The notes beneath the pieces were generated by a model, which worked only from the letters and a program-made list of their open reading frames with translations, ran no database searches and was not told where the DNA came from. A stretch of 64,000 nucleotides of DNA from Corynebacterium glucuronolyticum DSM 44120 (GTDB lineage Bacteria > Actinomycetota > Actinomycetes > Mycobacteriales > Mycobacteriaceae). The stretch lies in the NCBI RefSeq assembly GCF_030440595.1, contig NZ_CP047452.1, forward strand, positions 124,001 through 188,000, in the 5' to 3' direction. The position numbers and the translations under genes were made by a program. This document shows positions 7,236 to 16,565 of the stretch, piece by piece; positions within the stretch are counted from its first letter, which is position 1; each line of letters begins with the position of its first letter.

Positions 7236-8366
7236 CCCTACCGCCCGCGTTTCCACCTCACTCCTCCTACCGGACGTCTCAACGACCCTAACGGTCTTAC
7301 GCTTGTCGACGGCTCCCTCCACGTTTTCTACCAGCACGACCCCGCCTTTGGTATCGGTCCCAAGAGGACTGGCTGGGGGCACGCGATCCTCAAAGATCAC
7401 CTCTTGTGCCATTACCCCGATGCTCTCTACCCGGATGCCCCCTACGACAAAAACGGCGTCTACTCAGGCGGTGCGGTAGTCACGGAAACAGGTGACGTCC
7501 AGCTGTTTTACACCGGCAACGTGAAGGAGGACGGCGTCCGCCACGCCACGCAGAACCGCGTCTTCGTGGAGGACATCGACGGCCCCGCCGGCGGCTACTA
7601 CCGCCGCGACCCCGCCAACCCGCTCATCGACGGCCCCGCCCCCGGCTACACCAACGACTACCGCGACCCCCAGATCGTCCGCCTTGCCGACGGCACCTAC
7701 CGCATGGCCCTCGGTGCCCGCACCGAGGACAACAAGGGCGCGATCGTCATCTACACCTCCCCGGACCTGGAAAATTGGACCTTCCAGGGCCACGTCGACT
7801 TCGTCGACGTGGAAGATGACGCCTACATGTACGAGTGCCCCAACCTCATCCGGCTTCGCGACGCCGCCGACAACCAGTGGTACGACCTCATCGTGTGGTG
7901 CCCACAGTACGAGGACCGCGACGAGTGCGTGTGGGCCGTCGGCAAGCTCGACGGCCTCACCTTCACCACCGACAAGATCCAGCTTGTTGACCACGGCTCC
8001 GATTTCTACGCCCCGCAACTTATCGAGCGTGACGGCGAGGCCCTCATGCTCGGCTGGATGGGCCTGCCCGGCAAGGACCCCGACACCACGCTCAAAGCCG
8101 AGGGCTGGCTGCACTGCCTCACCCTCCCGCGCCGGGTCTACCTCTCCGGCGGCGAGCTCTACCAGGAGTTCATCAGCCCTGTCGAGCCCCAACACGAACA
8201 CCCCCTGGTCCGTTGGGACGCGCAAACCCGCACCCTCTCCGTCGGCCCCCAAAAGGCCCAGCTCCCTGAAGGTGTGGACCCCGACCCCCAGATCCTTCAC
8301 GACGGCTGCGCCCTCGAGGTCATCGCCGGCGGTGGCCGCCTCGCTTTCGCAAACGTAGTTCTCTAA
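7233..8366 (+). CDS. scrB: Sucrose-6-phosphate hydrolase (GH32 invertase)
   Basis: This 377-residue cytoplasmic enzyme hydrolyses sucrose-6-phosphate from the PTS to glucose-6-phosphate and fructose. The three acidic active-site blocks of GH32 are present: GRLNDPNG near residue 15 (nucleophile Asp), RDPQI near residue 148 (transition-state Asp), and ECPNL near residue 198 (acid/base Glu). It lacks the N-terminal extension of the enterobacterial enzyme and the C-terminal beta-sandwich is short. The start codon overlaps, head to head, the start codon of the fructokinase remnant (7234), leaving no intergenic promoter space. Transport is provided by the EIIBCA gene at 10198. Confidence 0.85.
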   Translation: MPYRPRFHLTPPTGRLNDPNGLTLVDGSLHVFYQHDPAFGIGPKRTGWGHAILKDHLLCHYPDALYPDAPYDKNGVYSGGAVVTETGDVQLFYTGNVKEDGVRHATQNRVFVEDIDGPAGGYYRRDPANPLIDGPAPGYTNDYRDPQIVRLADGTYRMALGARTEDNKGAIVIYTSPDLENWTFQGHVDFVDVEDDAYMYECPNLIRLRDAADNQWYDLIVWCPQYEDRDECVWAVGKLDGLTFTTDKIQLVDHGSDFYAPQLIERDGEALMLGWMGLPGKDPDTTLKAEGWLHCLTLPRRVYLSGGELYQEFISPVEPQHEHPLVRWDAQTRTLSVGPQKAQLPEGVDPDPQILHDGCALEVIAGGGRLAFANVVL

Positions 8367-8409
8367 CGCGCGCCCCGGCCTGTGGAAAACTTTCAGCGCG
8401 CCTCCCGAG

Positions 8410-8470
8410 TTATCCACAGTTTTTTGACGCTTCCTTTGCAGCCTCCCCTACGCGCTTTATTGTGTGTGGC
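8410..8470 (+). promoter_or_regulatory. Conserved upstream segment of the HNH gene, with a DnaA-box-like TTATCCACA
   Basis: The 26 bases starting TTATCCACAGTTTTTTGACG (8410-8435) recur exactly at 34097-34122 before the second HNH copy. TTATCCACA equals the consensus DnaA box. TTGCAG (8436-8441), 16 bases and TATTGT (8458-8463) form a plausible promoter placing the transcript start at or next to the ATG at 8471, again suggesting leaderless translation. Confidence 0.5.
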
Positions 8471-9601
8471 ATGACCGCTTTAACGGATTGTGCTTCCCTC
8501 CTGTCGCAGGCGATGGTGATCGCCGGGGAGGCGTTTGGCATGTCCAAAAAAGCACTCGTCCGGGCCGGCTACGATAAGACAACCGCCCACACCATCCACA
8601 AACTTGCGGGCATCTACTACGGGCGCACCAACAACCCCCGCCGGCAAGAACGTGCACGCACCACCGCCCGCGAAACCGGCTGTAGCTTCGCATCGCTGAA
8701 GGCTATTGAGCGGTTTGTGGCGAAGCTTCCGAAGAAGCATGCGTGGACGATCCGCGAGGCACTTGTCCCCTATGGTCGGGACATCACCGCGATTAACGCG
8801 GAGGGCGCGCGTCTCCTGCAGGAGTACACCCGGGCGGATAATCCGGATAAGAAGTTGACGTATCGGGCGATCCCGAATTCCACGTTCGCAACACTCACCT
8901 TGACGGCGGAGTCGTCGCGTGTGAAGCAGATTTTTGACCGGGCACAAGCAACGGACACGAAGTGTCCTGCCGATGGTTTGATCAAGCTTGCGCTTGCGGC
9001 TAATGATGGGGAGCTTCCCCCTGTTGCTATCCCGTTGATGGTGATTCCGTTTACGATGCCGTATGTTCACGTTACGGAGGTGGAGCGGGGTAAGTTTGTT
9101 TTCTCCATGACTAACGGTTCTACTATCTCCGGGGCGGAGATTGTGAAGGCGAAACTTGCTGAGGAGCGTCTTGTTGCTCTTGTTAGTCCTTTGGGGCCGA
9201 AGGATTTTGGTGTGTATCGGGTGGAGATGACGCCGGATTCTCGTGGTGCGGACCCGTTGGAGCGGTTTATTCAATCAACCCGTAACCCGGTGTGTGCCTG
9301 GCCCGGCTGCAGTAAACCGGCCACCAAGTCGCAGATTCATCACATTAAACCGGTGAAACACGGTGGGAAAACCGTATCAGAGAACTTGATGGTGTTGTGT
9401 GATTACCACAACGGCATTAACGATGATGACCTAGACAAACCGAAGCATGGCCACATGGTGCGAATCGATGGCCTGGAATACTGGCAGCCTGCTTTCGGTG
9501 GGCCGCTGAAGTTGAACATGCACCCGTGTGCCCAAGGCGGGGCGGTGCGTCTTGCCCGGATGCAACTCGGCATGCCCATCGACCCATCACCGCCCGGATA
9601 A
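8471..9601 (+). CDS. DUF222/13E12-type protein with HNH endonuclease domain, copy A
   Basis: The product has 376 residues from ATG 8471 (MTALTDCASLL). The long N-terminal half is helical and basic and matches the DUF222-like region of actinobacterial REP13E12-type proteins. The C-terminal part holds the HNH nuclease: CAWPGCSKPATKSQIHHIKP (zinc Cys pair and catalytic HH), then ENLMVLCDYHNGIND. Members are thought to be nucleases of mobile or repeated elements; a role here is inference. The gene is roughly 80% identical to copy B at 34160, and the first 150 bases are nearly the same at DNA level. It sits between scrB and the PTS gene, splitting the sucrose locus. Confidence 0.8.
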   Translation: MTALTDCASLLSQAMVIAGEAFGMSKKALVRAGYDKTTAHTIHKLAGIYYGRTNNPRRQERARTTARETGCSFASLKAIERFVAKLPKKHAWTIREALVPYGRDITAINAEGARLLQEYTRADNPDKKLTYRAIPNSTFATLTLTAESSRVKQIFDRAQATDTKCPADGLIKLALAANDGELPPVAIPLMVIPFTMPYVHVTEVERGKFVFSMTNGSTISGAEIVKAKLAEERLVALVSPLGPKDFGVYRVEMTPDSRGADPLERFIQSTRNPVCAWPGCSKPATKSQIHHIKPVKHGGKTVSENLMVLCDYHNGINDDDLDKPKHGHMVRIDGLEYWQPAFGGPLKLNMHPCAQGGAVRLARMQLGMPIDPSPPG

Positions 9602-9617
9602 CACCCCACGCCAAAAA

Positions 9618-9637
9618 GCCCGAGCGCACACTCGGGC
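9618..9637 (+). terminator. Terminator-like hairpin after HNH copy A
   Basis: GCCCGAG (9618-9624) pairs with CTCGGGC (9631-9637), preceded by AAAAA. Copy B is followed by the same stem at 35307-35328, so the hairpin belongs to the repeated element. Confidence 0.55.
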
Positions 9638-9642
9638 CATTC

Positions 9643-9709
9643 GGCATGCCAGAACACCCGAAAGCCCGGCCACCACGGCCGGGCTTTCAACGCGTGTGGT
9701 GCTTCCCGC
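9643..9709. repeat. Direct repeat A containing a strong hairpin
   Basis: About 60 bases (GGCATGCC..GAACACCCGAAAGCCCGGCC to GGCTTTCAACGCGTGTGGTGCT) recur at 9956-10009. The A copy includes a perfect 12-bp hairpin, GAAAGCCCGGCC (9660-9671) with GGCCGGGCTTTC (9677-9688), which looks like a bidirectional terminator. Confidence 0.7.
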
Positions 9710-9726
9710 GACGCGTTTTCCCAGAG

Positions 9727-9955
9727 TTAGGTCACTTTAGTGCGTACGTCGGGGGCTGGATCTTCTGCCATATTTTGGATGTTGGCAGAGATTTTGCAGC
9801 CGCATTGAAGGCCCGTAGCTCTCCGAACAGCTTCTTTAAAGACCTCACCCACTTCGCGGTTTTCCGCAAGAAGCAGGCTACCGACCATCCGCTTAGTGCC
9901 CACAATTTCCACCAGCTCATGCAAAAACCCCAGCCCGACGAAAGCCGCGCCATCC
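9727..9955 (-). pseudogene. Gene fragment between two direct repeats
   Basis: The minus-strand frame closing at 9727 reads protein-like (LGFLHELVEIVGTKRMVGSL, EVGEVFKEAVRRATGLQCGC) for about 75 residues. It enters repeat B sequence at its upstream end, where all resemblance to a gene stops. There is no start codon or ribosome site inside the fragment. I do not recognise the family. It looks like the 3' end of a gene trapped between the repeats at 9643 and 9956. Confidence 0.4.
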
Positions 9956-10009
9956 GGCATGCCCTGAACACCCGAAAGCCCGGCCGGGGCTTTCAACGCG
10001 TGTGGTGCT
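9956..10009. repeat. Direct repeat B with shortened hairpin
   Basis: This is the second copy of the repeat at 9643-9709. Its hairpin has lost about nine central bases (GAAAGCCC 9974-9981, GGGCTTTC 9987-9994). The two copies flank 246 bases holding a gene fragment. Confidence 0.65.
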
Positions 10010-10197
10010 CACCGCATCACCGACGCGCCTATTCTTCAAAAAGTCACCGCCTAGGACACCCAGCTAAACCCGCGCATGGTACCCCCTCGCAAACCCCACA
10101 CATAACCCCATGCCCGAAACCACACAATCCGTTGATTTATAAAGGCTGAAACTCCAAAATGAGAAATAGTTAGTCACAACCAAAAAAGGATTGTTAC

Positions 10198-12138
10198 ATG
10201 GAACACAAGGACGTAGCCCGACGAGTCCTCGCTGCCATCGGCGGCGAGCAGAACATTGTTGGCGTCGCCCATTGCGCGACGCGCCTGCGCATGGTGCTGA
10301 AAGATATGGACAAGGTGGACACTGCCGCCCTGGACAACGACCCGGATCTGAAGGGCACCTTCGAAACGGGCGGCATGTTCCAGGTCATCGTTGGCCCCGG
10401 CGACGTGGACGTTGTTTTCGACGAGCTTGATAAGCAAACCTCCAAAAACATCGCCGTCTCCACCGAGGAGCTAAAATCCGTCGCCGCGAAGCAGGGCAAC
10501 TGGTTCACCCGCGCGATCAAGGTCCTGTCGGACATCTTCGTACCGCTCATTCCGATCCTCGTCGGCGGCGGCCTCCTCATGGCCCTCAACAACGTGCTCA
10601 CCGCCGAAGGCCTCTTCGGCCCCCGGTCACTCGTGCAAATGTTCCCGGCGATCGAGGGCGCCTCCCAGATGGTTAACCTCCTGGCCTCCGCGCCGTTCGC
10701 GTTCCTCCCGGTCCTCGTGGGCTTCACCGCGACGAAACGCTTCGGCGGCAACGAGTACCTCGGCGCGGGCATCGGCATGGCGATGGTCTCCCCGGCGCTT
10801 GTCAACGGCTACGAGGTAGCAAATGCGATGAACGACGGCTCGATGGCGTACTGGGACCTCTTCGGTCTCTCCGTCGCGCAGGCCGGCTACCAGGGCTCGG
10901 TCCTCCCGGTCCTCGCGGTCGCCTGGATCCTCGCCACGATCGAAAAATTCCTCCACTCGAAGCTCAAAGGCACCGCTGACTTCCTCATCACGCCCGTGTT
11001 GACGCTGCTCATCACCGGTTTCATCACCTTCATCGCCGTCGGCCCCTTCATGCGCTGGCTTGGCGACGCCCTCATCGTCGGTCTCCAGAACGTCTACGAT
11101 TTCGGTGGTCCGGTAGGTGGCTTCCTCTTCGGCTTGGTCTATTCGCCCATCGTCATCACGGGTCTCCACCAGTCGTTCCCGCCGGTCGAGCTTGAGCTGT
11201 TCAAGCAAGGTGGTTCCTTTATCTTTGCGACGGCCTCCATGGCCAACATTTCTCAAGGTGCCGCCGCGCTCGCCGTCTACTTCCACGCCAAGTCCGAGAA
11301 GCTCAAGGGGCTGGCCGGCTCCTCCGGCATCTCGGCGATCTTCGGCATTACCGAGCCCGCGATCTTCGGCGTCAACCTGCGCCTGCGCTGGCCGTTCTAC
11401 ACGGGCATGGCCTGCGCTGCTATCGGCGGCGCCCTCATCGCCATCTTCCAGATCAAGGCCGTGGCCCTGGGTGCCGCGGGCTTCATTGGAGCGGTGTCCA
11501 TCCGCGCTACGGATATCCCGATGTTCCTCGTCTGCGCCGTGATCACCTTCATCCTGTCCTTCATCGCGGCCTTCGTCGCCGGCCGCTACATGATCGCCAA
11601 GCATGGCACCATCGACCCGGACGCGCCCCCGTCTGCGGCCGCCCCCTCCTCCGCCGCTACTCATCTTGTCTCCCCCCTGACCGGCGAAGCCATCAACCTC
11701 GCCGAGGTCTCGGATCCCATGTTCGCCCAGGGTAAGCTCGGCAAGGGCGTAGCGGTCACCCCGACCGTCGGCGAGCTCCGTTCGCCTATCGACGGCAAGG
11801 TCACCGTCACCTTCCCCTCCGGCCACGCGTACGCCGTCCGCGGCGGCGGCATCGACATCCTCATGCATATCGGGTTTGATACCGTCAACCTCGACGGGGA
11901 GCACTTCACCCCGCACGTCACAAAGGGCGATGTGGTCAAGAAGGGCGACCTCCTGTGCGAGTTCGACATCCCCGCCATCACCGCCGCCGGTTACGAGGTG
12001 ACCACGCCAATGGTAATCTCAAATCATAAGAAGCTGGGGGACATCATCCCGCTGCCGACGTTCGTCTCCGGCCAGGAGGTTTCCGCAGGTGATGAGGTCC
12101 TCGCAGTCGAACCCAAGCCAGTAGTGGAGGCAAAATAG
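10198..12138 (+). CDS. ptsS: PTS sucrose-type EIIBCA component
   Basis: One 646-residue polypeptide carries all three sugar-specific PTS domains. EIIB spans about 1-90 with the phospho-cysteine in [12 protein letters not shown] spans about 105-470 with eight to ten membrane helices ([38 protein letters not shown]). EIIA follows a Pro/Ala linker, about 490-640, with the phospho-histidine in [11 protein letters not shown]. It takes up sucrose as sucrose-6-phosphate. The start at 10198 has AAAGGA ten bases upstream. The neighbour scrB supports sucrose specificity; a related glucoside specificity cannot be excluded. The stop overlaps the GTG of the next gene by one base. Confidence 0.82.
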   Translation: MEHKDVARRVLAAIGGEQNIVGVAHCATRLRMVLKDMDKVDTAALDNDPDLKGTFETGGMFQVIVGPGDVDVVFDELDKQTSKNIAVSTEELKSVAAKQGNWFTRAIKVLSDIFVPLIPILVGGGLLMALNNVLTAEGLFGPRSLVQMFPAIEGASQMVNLLASAPFAFLPVLVGFTATKRFGGNEYLGAGIGMAMVSPALVNGYEVANAMNDGSMAYWDLFGLSVAQAGYQGSVLPVLAVAWILATIEKFLHSKLKGTADFLITPVLTLLITGFITFIAVGPFMRWLGDALIVGLQNVYDFGGPVGGFLFGLVYSPIVITGLHQSFPPVELELFKQGGSFIFATASMANISQGAAALAVYFHAKSEKLKGLAGSSGISAIFGITEPAIFGVNLRLRWPFYTGMACAAIGGALIAIFQIKAVALGAAGFIGAVSIRATDIPMFLVCAVITFILSFIAAFVAGRYMIAKHGTIDPDAPPSAAAPSSAATHLVSPLTGEAINLAEVSDPMFAQGKLGKGVAVTPTVGELRSPIDGKVTVTFPSGHAYAVRGGGIDILMHIGFDTVNLDGEHFTPHVTKGDVVKKGDLLCEFDIPAITAAGYEVTTPMVISNHKKLGDIIPLPTFVSGQEVSAGDEVLAVEPKPVVEAK

Positions 12139-13151
12139 TGGACGTTATCAAGAAGGCTCAAGACATTGTGCAGGCGCCGCGTAAGAGCGCGATCTTCCTC
12201 ACCCTGTGCATTAAGGACGGCGAAGAGGCCGCCGCCCTGGGCGCGCTGGCCAGCGTCTCCGGCCTCACCAACGCTGTCGGCTACCGTGCCCCGGAGGCCG
12301 AGCTGAGCTGCGTAGCAGGTATCGGATCTGATTTCTGGGACCGGGCTCTGGGCGTCGAAAAGCCCGCAGGCCTGCACCCCTTCCGCGAGATCCAGGGCAG
12401 CCACCTCGCGCCATCCACCCCCGGTGACCTCTTCTTCCACATCCGTTCCCAGGAGTTCGACCGCTGCTTCGAGCTCGCCCGCCGCATTATGACCGCCTTC
12501 GACGGCGCGACCGCGTCCTCCGACGAGGTGCAGGCCTTCCGCTACATGGACAACCGCGATCCCCTCGGCTTTGTCGACGGCACGGAGTCACCCATCGACC
12601 TCGACGCCGTCGACGCGGCCCTCATTCCCGACGGCCCCTGGGCCGGTGGCTCCTACATCGTCGAGCAGAAATACATCCACGACCTGCACGCCTGGGATTC
12701 CCTCCCCGTCGAGGAGCAGGAGAAGACCATCGGCCGCACCAAGTACGACGACATCGAGTTTTCCGAGGACATCAAGCCCCACAACTCCCACGTCGCGCTG
12801 AACAGCGTCAAGGACGCCGACGGCAACTCCCTCGAGATCGTCCGCGACAACCTCGCCTTCGGCTCCGCCGCCGGTGACCAGGGCACCTTCTTCATGAGCT
12901 ACGCCAAAGACGTCCGCATCACCGAGCTCATGCTCCGCCGCATGTTCATCGGCGAGCCCCGCGGCAACTACGACCGCATCCTCGACTTCTCGACAGCCCT
13001 CACCGGCGGCAACTTCTTCGCCCCGCCCCAGGACTTCATCGACTCCATCGAGGACCACGCCCGCACCGGCCTGATTCCCGAGCCCGACGACGCCCCCAAC
13101 CCCCTGCAGCCCGCCACCGAGCTCTCCGCTGCCGAGGGAATTTACAAGTAG
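12138..13151 (+). CDS. DyP-type dye-decolourising haem peroxidase
   Basis: This 337-residue protein has the DyP signature GFVDGTESP (distal Asp in GxxDG) near residue 150. His in NSHVALN near residue 217 is the expected proximal haem ligand. There is no Tat signal, so it is cytoplasmic, like the YfeX branch. It starts at GTG 12138, overlapping the PTS stop, with GGAGG about nine bases upstream, so both genes are probably co-transcribed, although no functional link to sugar uptake is known. Family members oxidise porphyrins and phenolic dyes with hydrogen peroxide; the physiological substrate is uncertain. Confidence 0.85.
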   Translation: MDVIKKAQDIVQAPRKSAIFLTLCIKDGEEAAALGALASVSGLTNAVGYRAPEAELSCVAGIGSDFWDRALGVEKPAGLHPFREIQGSHLAPSTPGDLFFHIRSQEFDRCFELARRIMTAFDGATASSDEVQAFRYMDNRDPLGFVDGTESPIDLDAVDAALIPDGPWAGGSYIVEQKYIHDLHAWDSLPVEEQEKTIGRTKYDDIEFSEDIKPHNSHVALNSVKDADGNSLEIVRDNLAFGSAAGDQGTFFMSYAKDVRITELMLRRMFIGEPRGNYDRILDFSTALTGGNFFAPPQDFIDSIEDHARTGLIPEPDDAPNPLQPATELSAAEGIYK

Positions 13152-13154
13152 CCA

Positions 13155-15308
13155 TCACTCCTCATCCGTCCACGTCCGGTACGGCTCCGCCCCATCGGAG
13201 AGGTCGGAGCTGCCGGACAGGTCGGCCTGCATATGAATGAACTCGAAGTGCCGTTCGACGAGGTCAAGGACGTTGTCGATGAGCGCTTCCTCGGGGTATC
13301 CGTAGACGTCGTATCCCAGCGATCCAGACAGGTCGAATACCTCGAGGCGGTAGTACGTGTCGGGCGCGTTGGCGCGCCGGGCGCCAAAGGCGGGGACGTC
13401 GGATTTGACGGGGTAGACCTGGAACCGGAAATCTTTTTCTTCCCCCAGCTCAACGCCCAGATCCAGCTGGCTGATGGGGCAGCCGGGTATCGCCGAGTGC
13501 AGGAGAGTTACCTTAAGCCCGGATTTCTCCAGTTCACGCGCTACTTTTTCCAATGCCGGCCGGGCCACGTCCGTCACGTACGCCTGCACCTTAGAGGCCG
13601 TTGGGTACGTTACGGCCCGTCGGAGGCGTGCACGCCATGATTGTGCGCCGGTGCGGCCGCTCATGGCACCGTGTAGCGCGACTGTGCGTGATTTGGTTTG
13701 GTATGCCTCGAGGCGGAGGGATTTCACCAGACTTGCCATGATCATGTAGATGACCACCGTGAACGGCAGCCCCATGACAATTGTTGCCGACTGCACCGTC
13801 GCCACGCCGTCGATTTGCAGCATGACTAGTGTCAGTGCCCCGATAATGATGCTCCAGAGGATGCGTGACCAGGTGGCGCCGTCTTGTTGTGAGTCGGTAA
13901 TCCGCGAGGTGAAGTTGCTCAATACCAGGGCTCCCGAGTCCGCGGAGGTGATGTAGAGCAGCAGGCCGACGATGGTCGCCAAAAACACGAGCACTGCTCC
14001 GCCGGGGTACGAGGCGATGAGCTCGTAGAATCCGCGTTGCGGTTCGCTTACCGCAATCGACCCAAATGCCGAGTCGCCGCCTAGAATCCGGTCCAGTGCG
14101 GAGTTGCCAAAGAAGCTCATCCATAGCAGCACGAAGATAAACGGTATGGTCAGCGTCCCGGCGACGAATTGCCGTAGCGTCCGCCCCCTGGAAATCCGCG
14201 CTAAAAACAGGCCAACAAATGGTGCCCACGCGACCCACCAGGCCCAGAAGAAGAGGGTCCAGGATTGCAGCCACTCCTGCGTCGCCTCAGGGGTTTCTGA
14301 GAAGGCGTAGGTGTCTAGCGTCCAGCTGGGAAATTTAACCACGTAGTCGCCGATGTTCATGATGATGGCGTTGAACAGGAATGCAGTTTTCCCCGCGACC
14401 ACCACGTACACCATGAGGCCGATCGCCAGAAAGACGTTTACCTCGGAGAGCCGTTTAATGCCCTTGTCCACCCCGGATACTGCCGATAACGTGGCGATTC
14501 CCACCGCCAGCACAACGAGGATGGATTGCGCGCCGGGCCCCTCGGATAGCCCGAAGATCAGTTTCAGCCCGTAGTTGAGTTGCACCACGCCGATTCCCAA
14601 GGACGCAGCAATGCCGAATACGGTGCCGAGCGTCGCTGCGATGTCGACGCTGTCCCCAACCGCCCCGTGGATCCGTTTTCCAAGCAGCGGGTACAGGGCG
14701 CTCCGCAGCGCTAGCGGCATGTTGAGGCGGTATGCGAAGTAGCCAAACGCCATCCCCATGAGCGCGTAGAGCGCCCAGCCGGTGATGCCGTAGTGGAACA
14801 TGGCGTAGACCACGGCGTCCTCTGCCGCTGACCTGGTCATTCCGTTTCCTTGCGGTGGGTGGTAGTACATGGTCACTGGTTCGGCGACGGCGAAGAACAT
14901 CAGGTCGACGCCGATTCCGGCCGCGAATAGCATGGCTGACCAGGAGAAGATGCCGAATTGTGGGCGCGAGTGGTCGGGGCCGAGCCGGATGGTTCCGGTC
15001 TTGCCAATGGCCACGTAGACCACGAACGCCACCGCGACGGTTGCGGTCAGGATGTAGAACCACCCGAGGTTCGTGGAGATCCAACCCGTTACCGCTGCTA
15101 GGGACGTTGCGGCGGATTCGCGCGCGAAGAACGCCCACGCCGTGAGCGCGAGGATGCCCGCCATGGAGCACCCGAGGACTGGTCGGTTGACCTGCGGTGG
15201 GGTGGAGGTGTGGTGTCCGTAGGTGGATGGGGCGTCCACGCTGTAGGTTCCCACGATTGGTTGGGGTCTATATGCTTCTTCGTCGGATTCCTGGGGTCCA
15301 GGATTCAC
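13155..15308 (-). CDS. betT: BCCT-family transporter, BetT-like (choline)
   Basis: This 717-residue protein has twelve predicted membrane helices between about 45 and 530. The BCCT core motif WTLFFWAWWVAWAPFVGLFL is present, as is AAGIGVDLMFFAVAEPVTMY, which is close to E. coli BetT rather than BetP. A long cytoplasmic C-terminal domain of about 170 residues matches the BetT type, where it tunes osmotic response. The substrate is most likely choline taken up with protons as an osmoprotectant precursor. No betaine synthesis gene is nearby. The gene converges on the peroxidase gene with three bases between the stops and no terminator between them. Confidence 0.75.
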   Translation of the reverse strand: MNPGPQESDEEAYRPQPIVGTYSVDAPSTYGHHTSTPPQVNRPVLGCSMAGILALTAWAFFARESAATSLAAVTGWISTNLGWFYILTATVAVAFVVYVAIGKTGTIRLGPDHSRPQFGIFSWSAMLFAAGIGVDLMFFAVAEPVTMYYHPPQGNGMTRSAAEDAVVYAMFHYGITGWALYALMGMAFGYFAYRLNMPLALRSALYPLLGKRIHGAVGDSVDIAATLGTVFGIAASLGIGVVQLNYGLKLIFGLSEGPGAQSILVVLAVGIATLSAVSGVDKGIKRLSEVNVFLAIGLMVYVVVAGKTAFLFNAIIMNIGDYVVKFPSWTLDTYAFSETPEATQEWLQSWTLFFWAWWVAWAPFVGLFLARISRGRTLRQFVAGTLTIPFIFVLLWMSFFGNSALDRILGGDSAFGSIAVSEPQRGFYELIASYPGGAVLVFLATIVGLLLYITSADSGALVLSNFTSRITDSQQDGATWSRILWSIIIGALTLVMLQIDGVATVQSATIVMGLPFTVVIYMIMASLVKSLRLEAYQTKSRTVALHGAMSGRTGAQSWRARLRRAVTYPTASKVQAYVTDVARPALEKVARELEKSGLKVTLLHSAIPGCPISQLDLGVELGEEKDFRFQVYPVKSDVPAFGARRANAPDTYYRLEVFDLSGSLGYDVYGYPEEALIDNVLDLVERHFEFIHMQADLSGSSDLSDGAEPYRTWTDEE

Positions 15309-15504
15309 GCTGGCCAGCTCCTCTGGGGTTTTTCGGGCAGTTCTTTTTCATGGTAGGAAGATTCTCGGCGATCGCCACGTCCGCCCCTTAATGGGGGTAA
15401 AAAATGTAGCAATTCGCGTGCAAAAGGTGTTCCTGACCTGGGGGAACGAGACACTAAGAAAATACTGAGAGGAAAGTAAGTAACGGATTAAGAATTCTTC
15501 TAAA

Positions 15505-15948
15505 ATGACGCTTATGAACGCATGGGACAAAAACGAATTGCTCCGGAAGGTGCACAGCGTCACCTGGGGTGGTGCGACCGCCGCCGGTGTCCTCACTGCT
15601 GCTGGCGACATCGTTGTTGCTACAGGTGTAGGCCCGGTCTGCGCGGAAATCATCGCTCTTTCTCAGCTTACTGCCGAGCACCCCTACGCCCAGATTGAGG
15701 CTATTGCTTCGCTTTCCGACGGCCACATCGTCGCCCCCTGCGGTTCATGCCGCCAAGCCCTCCTTGATCTCGACCCCTCGATCGGTGTCATCGTTCCGGG
15801 TGAGTCGGTGGTTCCGGTGCGCGAGCTCCTCCCGTACGCCGACGCAGGCGAGAATCCCATCGCCCGCCCCGTTAAACCCAGTCGCCATAGCCTGCGCGAA
15901 TCCGTGGCCCTTGACGACGATAGTTACTTCCTTACATGGAAGGCCTAG
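15505..15948 (+). CDS. Cytidine deaminase-like zinc hydrolase
   Basis: This 147-residue protein carries the cytidine deaminase zinc site: CAE in VGPVCAEIIAL near residue 51 and PCGSCRQALLDLDP near residue 85, giving three Cys ligands and the catalytic Glu. The N-terminal substrate-binding segment is shorter and less typical than in Cdd, and CAE is not followed by the usual Arg, so the substrate may not be free cytidine; nucleoside-antibiotic deaminases of the blasticidin S type share this layout. The start is either ATG 15505 or the second ATG (15514). Two hairpins follow the stop. Confidence 0.65.
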   Translation: MTLMNAWDKNELLRKVHSVTWGGATAAGVLTAAGDIVVATGVGPVCAEIIALSQLTAEHPYAQIEAIASLSDGHIVAPCGSCRQALLDLDPSIGVIVPGESVVPVRELLPYADAGENPIARPVKPSRHSLRESVALDDDSYFLTWKA

Positions 15949-15952
15949 TCTT

Positions 15953-16058
15953 GCGGGCGCCAGCTACATGAGGGGCTGGCGCCCGCGAGGTGGGCAGCTT
16001 TACGTCCCCATCGGTCCCGCGCACAGGGGAAGCGTGCGGGGTCGGTGGGGACGTTTTT
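15953..16058 (+). terminator. Tandem hairpins after the deaminase gene
   Basis: The first stem is perfect over 12 bp (GCGGGCGCCAGC 15953-15964, GCTGGCGCCCGC 15975-15986) but has no T-run. The second is a long imperfect stem from ACGTCCCC (16002) to GGGGACGT (16047-16054) followed by TTTTT, a strong intrinsic terminator. Confidence 0.75.
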
Positions 16059-16093
16059 AGCTTGTCGACGCTCCTTTGGTCACCGTCTGCTCG

Positions 16094-16565
16094 CTACGTG
16101 CGCGTAGCACGTGCACCGACGTGAAACCTGCTCTGTCGAGGCGCGCTGTATGTTGACGTTAATTTCCGGAATCTTTTAGCTCGCTTCACTGCGGCCTTTA
16201 TCTGAGCCTCGATGAATTGAACCGATGAGAGATTGTTCTTTTGATAGCGAGGATCAGCAGCCTTTTTGAGCCGCGACGCCGTTGCCGTTTTCGTAGTGGA
16301 GAAGGAGCCAAAACTCAGGCTGTGGCACTGAGAAGCCGAGGCTGTGATCACTCCGCTGCCCCGCCCACGTAAAAAGAGCCTCCAACTGGTCGGCGGTGTA
16401 TTGAACTCCTGAACTAGTTTCTCAGCTTGCTTGCTTAGCGATTCTGGGTCAAGCCTGTCGTGGACGACGTTGGACTTGACATTCGCCCCTTTGAAACGAT
16501 TGAAACTCTCCCTCAACAACAATGCCGAAAAGTGCCTTAAGCTTGCGTTTGTCACGAGAGCTCAT
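16094..16565 (-). pseudogene. RloB/AbiLii-type protein, multiply frameshifted
   Basis: ATG at 16565 follows the stop of the ATPase gene directly (TAGATG). The first frame gives MSSRDKRKLKALFGIVVEGE, the RloB opening with its VxEGE motif, then reaches a stop. A second frame continues with ANVKSNVVHDRLDPESLSKQ. A third holds QPEFWLLLHYENGNG, the conserved FELWLLLHF block of RloB. The second frame returns near the end with IEAQIKAAVKRAKRF. Pieces are in the right order, but the central region is short and at least two frameshifts are needed. RloB is a small Toprim-like effector partnered with an ATPase in AbiL/RloAB phage-exclusion systems. This one is inactive. Confidence 0.78.

Noticed and set aside
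10627..11916. 429-codon minus-strand frame opposite the PTS gene
   Set aside because: It is antisense to a well-conserved EIIBCA gene, and its Asp/Glu/Arg-rich composition is what the complement of a GC-rich coding strand gives.
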